A stretch of 11,115 nt of DNA from Thermacetogenium sp. UBA5472 (GTDB taxonomy: Bacteria > Bacillota > DSM-12270 > Thermacetogeniales > Thermacetogeniaceae): contig DIQC01000008.1 of NCBI GenBank assembly GCA_002426495.1, positions 1 through 11,115 on the forward strand. Direction: 5' to 3'. The number at the start of each line of letters is the position of its first letter. The stretch's first letter is position 1. Below are positions 5,174 to 11,115 of the stretch, one piece after another. Below the pieces are notes generated by a model. The model ran no database searches. It was not told where the DNA came from and saw only the letters and a program-made list of their open reading frames with translations. A program made the position numbers and the translations under genes.

Positions 5174-6925
5174 TCCTGTTACCTCGCCTGACTTAGTATC
5201 AACATCAATCCTTCTGTAGGCAGGATTGGAGCTCGTGCCAGGCATCAGACTGATCTGACCAGCCATCGGGCAAAGGAACTTGGCTCCACCATAAACCAAG
5301 ACGTCACGGATCGGCAGTCTCCAGCCCTTAGGCACACCCTTCAGGTCCGGATCGTGAGTCAAGCTGAGGTGTGTCTTGACCATCATTGTGGAGAAGTCCG
5401 CATAATAAGGATCAGCCTCAAACTTCTTGGCCTTTTCTTCTGCCACAGGAGCCCAGTCAACACCATCTGCTCCGTAGACCTCTTTGGCGATCATGTCAAC
5501 GCGCTGCCGCAGCGGCAGATCCAGTGAGTAGAGAGGCTTGAAGTCCACTTCTTCTTTACAGGCATCCATTACAGCGTCTGCCAGTTCCAGAGCGCCGTCG
5601 CCACCCTTGCCCCAGTGTTCGGAGATAGCCGCACGGGCACCGGCCTGCTCAGCAACCCTCTTGACAAGAGCCAGTTCAGCATCGGTATCAGTGTAGAACT
5701 TGTTGACACAGACAACAGGCTTGATACCTGATTTCTGGACCACATTGATCATATGCACCAGGTTCTCGCAGCCCTTCTCTACCAGTTCGAGATTTTCCTT
5801 AACATACTCTTCTGGAAGCGGACGACCAGGTACTACTGCAGGTCCGCCACCATGCATCTTCAGTGCACGGACAGTTGCTACCAGGATAGAAACGTTCGGC
5901 TTCAGGCCACTCAAGCGGCACTTCACATTCCAGAACTTTTCAAATCCGATATCAGCAGCAAATCCGGATTCTGTTACATGGTAATCGAACAGCTTCAGCC
6001 CTAAGCGATCAGCGATAATCGAAGACTGACCGATAGCAATGTTGGCAAATGGCCCGGCATGGACAAAGCAGGGCTGATGTTCAACAGTGCAGCAGAGGGT
6101 CGGGTTGATGGTGTTGCGCATCCAGGCACACATTGCGCCATCTACTTCCAGGTCAGCGGTTGTGACTGGTTCACCATGCTTGTTGTAGGCTACGATAACT
6201 TTACCTAAGCGTTCTCTTAAATCTGGCAGGTCTTTGGCCACGGCCAGGATCGCCATCAATTCGGAACTAACGGCGATACCGGTCTTAGACTGCATCAAGA
6301 ACCCGTCCTTTTTGCCGCCGAGTCCCATAATTATGTTGCGCAGGCCTTGGGCTGCAAAGTCCATAATCCAGCCCATCTCAACGTTTTTGGAGTCAATGTC
6401 TAATCTCTTTAGGCCCCTCCCCGCAAGAGTTTCATCATCATAATTGTACTCATGCTGCATCCTGGCATTCAGGGCTACCATGGCCAGGTTATGGGAGTTC
6501 ATAATGTCGTTGATGTCACCGGTCAGACCAAGTGAAAACTCAGTCATCGGGATTAAGAGGGCGTTGCCGCCGCCAGCGGCACTACCTTTAATGTTCATTG
6601 TCGGACCGCCGGAAGGCTGTCTGATACAGCCGCCAACACTCTGTCCGCGCTTGCCAAGACCCTCCATAACCCCCATGGTAGCAGTGGTTTTGCCTTCACC
6701 CAATGGTGTGGGGGTGATAGCGGTTACTTCGATATACTTACCATCTGTTTTATCTTTGGCCCTGTCCATCACCTTGAGGAAGTCTACCTTTGGTGTTCTG
6801 CCAAAAGGAATCAGTTCCTCTTTTTCTAGCCCCAATAGATCCATATACTCTTCTGGGGTAGGCATGTTCTTTTCTGCTTCCGCAGCAATCTGCCAGTCTT
6901 TCATCTCAGTAGCATCAAAAGGCAT
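5165..6925 (-). CDS. fhs: Formate-tetrahydrofolate ligase (FTHFS)
   Basis: Fhs makes 10-formyl-tetrahydrofolate from formate, ATP and tetrahydrofolate, the entry step of the Wood-Ljungdahl methyl branch and a formyl source for purines and formyl-Met. The 586-residue protein has the ATP-binding TPTPLGEGKTT at about 71-81, the Gly-rich PSGGPTMNIKG...AAGGGNALLIP, GLGGKKDG, HAGPFANIAIGQSS, VRALKMHGGGP, and ends in the family hallmark GEVTGLF. It is some 30 residues longer than the 555-560 of the classical Moorella enzyme and carries stretches such as MQHEYNYDDETL that I associate with a longer subfamily also found in sulfate-reducing Deltaproteobacteria. The frame stays open upstream to an ATG at 7054, but the ATG at 6925 has AAAGGAG at proper spacing and fits the family start (MPFDATEMKDWQIA). 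Confidence 0.95.
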   Translation of the reverse strand: MPFDATEMKDWQIAAEAEKNMPTPEEYMDLLGLEKEELIPFGRTPKVDFLKVMDRAKDKTDGKYIEVTAITPTPLGEGKTTATMGVMEGLGKRGQSVGGCIRQPSGGPTMNIKGSAAGGGNALLIPMTEFSLGLTGDINDIMNSHNLAMVALNARMQHEYNYDDETLAGRGLKRLDIDSKNVEMGWIMDFAAQGLRNIIMGLGGKKDGFLMQSKTGIAVSSELMAILAVAKDLPDLRERLGKVIVAYNKHGEPVTTADLEVDGAMCAWMRNTINPTLCCTVEHQPCFVHAGPFANIAIGQSSIIADRLGLKLFDYHVTESGFAADIGFEKFWNVKCRLSGLKPNVSILVATVRALKMHGGGPAVVPGRPLPEEYVKENLELVEKGCENLVHMINVVQKSGIKPVVCVNKFYTDTDAELALVKRVAEQAGARAAISEHWGKGGDGALELADAVMDACKEEVDFKPLYSLDLPLRQRVDMIAKEVYGADGVDWAPVAEEKAKKFEADPYYADFSTMMVKTHLSLTHDPDLKGVPKGWRLPIRDVLVYGGAKFLCPMAGQISLMPGTSSNPAYRRIDVDTKSGEVTGLF

Positions 6926-7160
6926 ACACTCGCATCTCCTTTCAAATCCATACCATAAATTGCAAAACCTGACCGCTTCTGTCAGCAAATGGCCATTATA
7001 CTTGTGGCCCCCTATGCTTCGCGAGCAACACCTCCTTTTAGATTTTTCTTTCATAGAAACTTAATACTGCCTCTCCGTATTTAAAATATACTGCCAAAAT
7101 GCGGATCATAGCCAGCGGTAGGTATCGCTTATGAATATATTCGCCATAGAATCATTTTTT
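6926..7160 (-). other. Long 5' leader of fhs with an unused-looking SD and direct repeats
   Basis: About 235 bases separate the predicted fhs start of transcription from the ATG. The leader holds a very strong SD-like AAAAGGAGGTG (7039-7029) with no ATG, GTG or TTG at normal spacing, a small hairpin CTGAC...GTCAG near 6970-6987, and two direct GGCAGTAT boxes (minus strand; 7071-7064 and 7095-7088) 24 bases apart. No known riboswitch or T-box was recognised. Confidence 0.4.
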
Positions 7161-7166
7161 CCTACT

Positions 7167-7195
7167 TATACAATGATTTATTTTTTATGAGACAA
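7167..7195 (-). promoter_or_regulatory. Possible sigma-A-type promoter of fhs
   Basis: On the minus strand TTGTCT (7195-7190), a 17-base A/T-rich spacer and TGTATA (7172-7167). It is placed between the ndk 3' region and the fhs leader. Confidence 0.5.
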
Positions 7196-7252
7196 AAGGA
7201 AACTAAATCCGGAGTAATCCACCAGCTATGCAAATTGAAGCAAGAATGATCT

Positions 7253-7289
7253 ACTAAGAGTTCAAATACAAAGTATTGTTCCTCTTAGT
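7253..7289. repeat. Hairpin ACTAAGAG...CTCTTAGT with inner AATAC/GTATT
   Basis: Perfect 8-bp outer arms (7253-7260, 7282-7289) and 5-bp inner arms (7265-7269, 7273-7277) around AAA. It lies between the ndk 3' end and the fhs promoter, where no gene is found; function unknown. Confidence 0.5.
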
Positions 7290-7298
7290 TAATAGTTT

Positions 7299-7373
7299 AC
7301 TGATGACCTTAGTTAGCCATTAGCTTAGAGTAGAAGCTTTACTTCGTACTCTAAGTTAAGTATCTCCATCAGT
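7299..7373. repeat. Nested inverted repeat after ndk
   Basis: Outer arms ACTGATG (7299-7305) and CATCAGT (7367-7373) enclose a strong hairpin, CTTAGAGTAGAAG/CTTC-G-TACTCTAAG (7324-7355): 13 bp with one bulged base and a five-base loop. It starts a few bases beyond the ndk stop. On the minus strand no T tract follows, so it is not a standard terminator, but it may define or protect the ndk 3' end. Confidence 0.55.
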
Positions 7374-7378
7374 CAAAA

Positions 7379-7828
7379 TCACTCGTAAATCCAGGGGGTG
7401 AGACTGAGTTCGTAATTACAAAGTTCCTGTTCATTAAAGAAGAGGGACATTTCCCTGGCGGCACTAGCCTCAGAATCAGAGCCATGGATCACGTTTCTGC
7501 CGATGTCGATCCCAAATGTCTCACGAATAGTTCCGGGAGCAGCCTTTTTAGGATCTGTTGCTCCCATCATTCCTCGAACTATACTTATACAATCATTCCC
7601 TTCCAGAACCATGGCTGCGACAGGAGATGATGTTATGTAATTGACCAGACCATCAAAAAATGGCTTGCCCTGGTGTTCACCATAGTGCTTTGAGGCCAAC
7701 TCTGACGAGATCTTAAGCATCTTGAGAGCTGCTATTTTCAGGCCTTTCCGTTCAAACCTCTGAACAATCTCTCCAACAAGCCCCCGCTGTACACCGTCTG
7801 GCTTAACCATAACAAAGGTACGTTCCAC
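7379..7828 (-). CDS. ndk: Nucleoside diphosphate kinase
   Basis: Ndk transfers the gamma-phosphate between nucleoside tri- and diphosphates through a phosphohistidine, balancing NTP and dNTP pools in the cytosol. The 149-residue length is typical. Visible landmarks are TFVMVKPDGVQRGLVG (4-19), the nucleotide-binding R85-GMMGATDP, GTIRETFG (99-106) and the active-site motif RNVIHGSDS with catalytic His115. The start is GTG at 7828, preceded by GAAAGGGGATC as SD; it gives the family's usual N-terminus (MERTFVMVKPDG). It follows ftsH by 164 bases of repeat-rich sequence, so co-transcription is uncertain, and no convincing ndk promoter was found. Confidence 0.96.
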   Translation of the reverse strand: MERTFVMVKPDGVQRGLVGEIVQRFERKGLKIAALKMLKISSELASKHYGEHQGKPFFDGLVNYITSSPVAAMVLEGNDCISIVRGMMGATDPKKAAPGTIRETFGIDIGRNVIHGSDSEASAAREMSLFFNEQELCNYELSLTPWIYE

Positions 7829-7915
7829 TAGATATGATCCCCTTTCAAAAGTAGTATGCCTACAATAAGCTAGAATACTAATGAAGCAAACCCTAAGAGC
7901 AGGTTCTGAGTAAGC

Positions 7916-7981
7916 AAAAGACGGTTCTTTGTTGCCTCCTTAGAGATGCAACAGGAACCGTCCCCAGTGCACCCAGTGCAT
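7916..7981. repeat. Pair of core-loop repeats in opposite orientation (E and F) between ftsH and ndk
   Basis: Copy E (7946-7981) starts with 26 bases identical to repeat C (2511-2536), then has a 9-bp tandem duplication of CCCAGTGCA (7963-7971, 7972-7980) before the closing TGCAT. Copy F (7920-7935) is an inverted partial copy, GACGGTTC...GTTGC. Together they form a long imperfect inverted repeat: GACGGTTC pairs with GAACCGTC and GTTGC with GCAAC. The loop between them, CTCCTTAGAGAT, reads AAGGAG on the minus strand. The ftsH stop is 12 bases from copy E. Confidence 0.7.
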
Positions 7982-7992
7982 TTCTGGTCTAT

Positions 7993-9801
7993 TTATGCGC
8001 CCTGCATTAACACTTGAAATTCATCAGCCTCAACTGTCTCTTTCTCCATCAAGGTTTGGGCAACAAGGTGCAGCTTATCATTATGATTCACCAGTATCTT
8101 TTTCGCCTTTTGGTAGCAGTGCTCAATGATCCGCCGGGCCTCTTTATCGATGGAAAAGGCCACATCTTCACTGTAGTTCCGGTCCCGGGAAATATCCCGG
8201 CCTAAAAAGACCTGCTCCTGAGGGTGTCCAAAGGTCAATGGCCCCAATTCTTCGGACATCCCGTACTCTGTAATCATCTTGCGCACCAGTGTTGTTGCCC
8301 GCTCTATGTCATTTTGGGCGCCGGTGCTGATATCTTTGAGAACCAACTCCTCAGAGACACGCCCTCCCAGGAGTGTGGTGATCTCGTCCAGGATGTGAGA
8401 CCTGGTCTGATAGTGGCGATCCTCAGTAGGGAGCATCAGTGTATACCCCCCGGCCCGACCTCTAGGAATAATAGAGATTTTATGTACCGGATCTGTGGTA
8501 GGAAGCAATTGTCCTACTACCGCATGTCCTGCCTCATGGTAGGATACTAATCTCCTTTCTTTATCACTCATCATGTGCGATTTCTTCTCCGGACCTGCTA
8601 TGACCCGCTCCACAGCATCCTCTAAATCCTTCATGCTCACCCTATTGCTTCCTCGCCGTGCTGCGAGAAGGGCTCCTTCATTGATCATGTTAGCCAGGTC
8701 GGCACCGGTAAAACCAGGTGTACGACGAGCCAGCACATCTATATCCACATCATCATCCAGCTTCTTCCCCTTAATATGCACCTTGATAATATCTCTACGC
8801 CCCTGCAAGTCAGGTTGGCCCACTACTATCTGGCGGTCAAAACGTCCCGGCCGCAGGAGTGCCGGATCCAGAATATCCGGACGGTTGGTGGCAGCAATCA
8901 AAATGATCCCTTCATTAGCCTCAAAGCCGTCCATTTCTACCAACAGCTGGTTTAGTGTCTGCTCCCGCTCGTCATGTCCGCCCCCCAGCCCTGCGCCACG
9001 CTGTCTCCCGACAGCATCGATCTCATCCACGAAAACGATACAGGGAGAGTTCTTTTTAGCCTGGTCAAAAAGATCCCGGACTCGTGCGGCACCTACCCCG
9101 ACAAACATCTCCACAAAATCTGAACCGCTGATACTGAAAAAAGGCACACCTGCCTCCCCAGCCACAGCTTTGGCCAGTAAAGTTTTCCCAGTGCCTGGAG
9201 GCCCATAAAGGAGCACACCCTTCGGTATCTTGGCACCGATATCAACATAGCGCTTAGGCTCCTTAAGAAATTCTACAACCTCAGCTAATTCTTCTTTTGC
9301 TTCATCTACTCCCGCTACATCTTTGAATGTAATCTTCTGCTTATCCGGGTCCAGGGTTTTCGCCCTGTTTTTGCCAAACTGCATGGCCTTGTTGCTGCCC
9401 CCTTGGCTTTGCTGCAACATAAAAAAAAGGAAGCCTGCGATCAATAGGATCGGCAGCAAGGAGGTAAGCAGGCTTGCCCACCAGGGTATCCCCTCAATCG
9501 GCTCGTATTCCACAGCCACGTTTTTTCCCTGCAGCTTATTATGAAGTTCCTGGTCTGATGCAGGAGCAAACAGAGTGAATTCCACTCCATCTTTCGTTTC
9601 ACCTGTTACCTCGTAGTTTTCATTACCCACCGATTTCAGAATTACGTTATCAACCTTCCCTGCATCCAGGTTTTGGATAAAAGTAGAATAAGTCCATTCT
9701 GCAGGTTTGACCTCTTGAGGCAGATTCATTTTTAATGCCATTGCCGCAACCACCAGTATAATCAGGTAGAGCGAAATATTCTTTAAAAGCGAGTTCTTCA
9801 C
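7993..9801 (-). CDS. ftsH: ATP-dependent zinc metalloprotease FtsH
   Basis: Membrane-anchored AAA+ protease that degrades misassembled membrane proteins and short-lived regulators. All parts are visible in the 602 residues: TM helix 1 (about 8-24), an extracytoplasmic domain (25-105), TM helix 2 (about 107-129), Walker A GPPGTGKT (200-207), pore loop MFVGVGAAR (232-240), Walker B IVFVDEID (255-262), second region of homology with arginine fingers R317 and R320, zinc site HEAGH (422-426), and the third ligand D498 in GAQNDIERAT. The C-terminus is short, as in many Clostridia. The start is GTG, chosen because it gives the charged MKNSLLKN ahead of TM1 and has AAAGGGG upstream. It follows tilS by 51 bases and is probably co-transcribed with it. 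Confidence 0.97.
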   Translation of the reverse strand: MKNSLLKNISLYLIILVVAAMALKMNLPQEVKPAEWTYSTFIQNLDAGKVDNVILKSVGNENYEVTGETKDGVEFTLFAPASDQELHNKLQGKNVAVEYEPIEGIPWWASLLTSLLPILLIAGFLFFMLQQSQGGSNKAMQFGKNRAKTLDPDKQKITFKDVAGVDEAKEELAEVVEFLKEPKRYVDIGAKIPKGVLLYGPPGTGKTLLAKAVAGEAGVPFFSISGSDFVEMFVGVGAARVRDLFDQAKKNSPCIVFVDEIDAVGRQRGAGLGGGHDEREQTLNQLLVEMDGFEANEGIILIAATNRPDILDPALLRPGRFDRQIVVGQPDLQGRRDIIKVHIKGKKLDDDVDIDVLARRTPGFTGADLANMINEGALLAARRGSNRVSMKDLEDAVERVIAGPEKKSHMMSDKERRLVSYHEAGHAVVGQLLPTTDPVHKISIIPRGRAGGYTLMLPTEDRHYQTRSHILDEITTLLGGRVSEELVLKDISTGAQNDIERATTLVRKMITEYGMSEELGPLTFGHPQEQVFLGRDISRDRNYSEDVAFSIDKEARRIIEHCYQKAKKILVNHNDKLHLVAQTLMEKETVEADEFQVLMQGA

Positions 9802-9852
9802 CCTTATTCCCCTTTCTAGACTCCATATGAATGGTGTTTTCTCTGCTATCTA

Positions 9853-11115
9853 TTAATGCGCCTGCAACAAGAGAATATGCCTGGTTTCTCCTGTCACCGG
9901 AGCCGCTGCGCCCCTTCTGTACCCCACCACCCAATAGATTTCATCATCTGAAACGACAAGAGGCACGCTATCCCGTTGCTGGGGTGGAACTTTCAAATCA
10001 TTAAACAGCTTTTTGATCTTTTTCGTTCCTTGCAGACCAAAGGGTCGTATCCGATCACCAGCTCGGCGCGTACGCACAAATATAGGTAATTGTATTTTAT
10101 CATAATCGAAGCCAGCCTGGTAGCTTTCCTCCCTAAAATTACGAATAAATTGTGAATAACCCTGATCATATGGCTTAACTTCCGCGCAAATGGATAAATC
10201 CAGCTCTGGAATCTCTGTTTCTCCGGGTACGTTCAAGATACGATGCACCTCAGGCACAACGCCGTCTCTGGGACAGGCTTTGCTAAAGATGAAATATCCG
10301 CTGCCCTTGATCAATCTCCAACCGTGAGGAAGATGGAGTTCTCCGCATGTATGTGGCACTTCAAGGTATGACAAACAGTCATTGTAGTTATGGTACCCAA
10401 AGTCCCTCAACCTGCCACCCTGCCTTTTGATCACTTTGCGTAGCAGACGGCGCTGCAGCGCCAGGGGCAGTGATAAAAATTCGTCCAATGAAACCCTTAA
10501 TTCTCCCTGCTCTTCAACCGTTATTCCCTTTAATAAAAAGGCGGCCAGGTGATCCATAACTTTATCCTCTTCAGAGATGATTTCTGCCGTCTGAGCTACG
10601 GCACGATCAACCCGGGGGTTAAAAGACTGCCGTAAATAAGGCAGAAGTTCCACTCGAATGCGATTGCGCTGATAATCTGTTGTCAAATTGGTAAGATCAG
10701 TACACCAACTTAAACCAAGAGAGCTGCAATAATTCTCGATCTCTTCCCTGGTAACCCCCAACAGAGGGCGAACAACTCCCCGGTTGTGCACCGGGATGCC
10801 CGCAATTCCTGCAGGTCCTGCCCCTCGTAAAAAATTAAAGATAACTGTTTCCACCTGATCTCCTAGGTGATGCCCCACAGCGATGCGAGGGGCGCCGACC
10901 TTGCGGGCAACATGCCCTAAAAACCGGTATCTTGCCCATCTAGCGGCCTCCTCAGTGCTCATCTTATTCCTGCGCCCATAGTCGGCCACTCGTGCATAGC
11001 CTACTGTTACCGGAATCTCTAAAGAGTGGGCAAACCTTTGCACAAAAGCGGCATCATCCCCTGCCTCATCCCGCAGCAGGTGATTGAGATGCGCCACATG
11101 GAGCTCCATAGAAAA
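9853..11115 (-). CDS. tilS: tRNA(Ile)-lysidine synthase, 5' end outside window
   Basis: TilS converts C34 of the AUA-reading tRNA-Ile to lysidine using ATP and lysine, which prevents misreading as Met. The visible 420 codons lack the N-terminal ATP-binding SGGxDS loop; the frame has no stop up to the window edge, and the first in-frame ATG (11109) lies inside the conserved LHVAHLNHLLRDEA strand, so the real start lies upstream. Seen are VGHHLGDQVET (family GHHxxDQxET), RGAGPAGIAGIP, YQRNRIRVELLP, and the C-terminal tRNA-binding domain with RTRRAGDRIRPFG, KKIKKLFNDLKVP and YWVVGYRRG. The C-terminus is complete, ending in TAA at 9853. ftsH follows. Many Bacillota have hpt between tilS and ftsH; it is absent here. 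Confidence 0.95.
   Translation of the reverse strand, partial: FSMELHVAHLNHLLRDEAGDDAAFVQRFAHSLEIPVTVGYARVADYGRRNKMSTEEAARWARYRFLGHVARKVGAPRIAVGHHLGDQVETVIFNFLRGAGPAGIAGIPVHNRGVVRPLLGVTREEIENYCSSLGLSWCTDLTNLTTDYQRNRIRVELLPYLRQSFNPRVDRAVAQTAEIISEEDKVMDHLAAFLLKGITVEEQGELRVSLDEFLSLPLALQRRLLRKVIKRQGGRLRDFGYHNYNDCLSYLEVPHTCGELHLPHGWRLIKGSGYFIFSKACPRDGVVPEVHRILNVPGETEIPELDLSICAEVKPYDQGYSQFIRNFREESYQAGFDYDKIQLPIFVRTRRAGDRIRPFGLQGTKKIKKLFNDLKVPPQQRDSVPLVVSDDEIYWVVGYRRGAAAPVTGETRHILLLQAH

Noticed and set aside
6926..7054. N-terminal extension of fhs to the ATG at 7054
   Set aside because: No SD at proper distance; family N-termini match the ATG at 6925, which has AAAGGAG. It is kept only as part of the leader finding.
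6444..7064. Plus-strand open frame of 206 codons opposite fhs
   Set aside because: It is antisense to a highly conserved enzyme, has low-complexity Ser/Pro-rich composition typical of shadow frames, and no SD.
8573..9208. Plus-strand open frame of 211 codons opposite ftsH
   Set aside because: Ser/Arg/Pro-rich shadow of the conserved AAA+ domain, with no independent support.
9650..9934. Minus-strand open frame of 94 codons across the tilS-ftsH junction
   Set aside because: It overlaps both conserved genes in another frame and has no domain or SD.

Overview
The window looks like chromosome from an anaerobic Clostridia-type Firmicute, probably in or near the Peptococcaceae/Syntrophomonadales/Thermoanaerobacterales group. 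The signs are purine-rich Shine-Dalgarno (SD) sites, frequent GTG and TTG starts, the gene set tilS-ftsH, ndk, fhs, an HD-domain gene and folP-folB-folK, and short GAACCGTCCCC repeats. The genus assignment is inference; no rRNA or tRNA gene is present.

Layout, left to right: (1) 1-527 holds a decayed HIT-protein fragment, a palindromic repeat and the region upstream of the only plus-strand gene. (2) 528-1631 (+) encodes a WYL-domain transcriptional regulator. (3) Everything from 1822 rightwards is on the minus strand. In transcription order, which is right to left, it is tilS (5' end cut by the window edge), ftsH, ndk, fhs, an HD-domain protein, folP, folB and folK. WYL and folK converge on a 190-bp gap holding a folK terminator and two hairpin repeats.

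Functionally the centre is one-carbon/folate metabolism. FolB, FolK and FolP carry out three steps of dihydropteroate synthesis. Fhs charges tetrahydrofolate with formate for purine, formyl-Met or Wood-Ljungdahl use. tilS-ftsH is a conserved housekeeping pair (tRNA-Ile lysidine and membrane proteolysis), and Ndk balances NTPs. I see separate promoters for folP, fhs and, weakly, the HD gene, and terminators after fhs, the HD gene and folK.

The least ordinary feature is a set of short intergenic repeats. At least four copies share the core GAACCGTCCCC (GGGGACGGTTC on the gene strand), but they are enclosed by different, self-complementary arms. Three of them begin exactly at the stop codon of the upstream gene (HD, folB, folK) and the fourth lies just past ftsH. 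A variant, an inverted partial copy and a degenerate copy lie nearby. Two other kinds of repeat also overlap stop codons: a heptamer at folP, and a 10-nt unit at fhs that puts TAA in all three frames.
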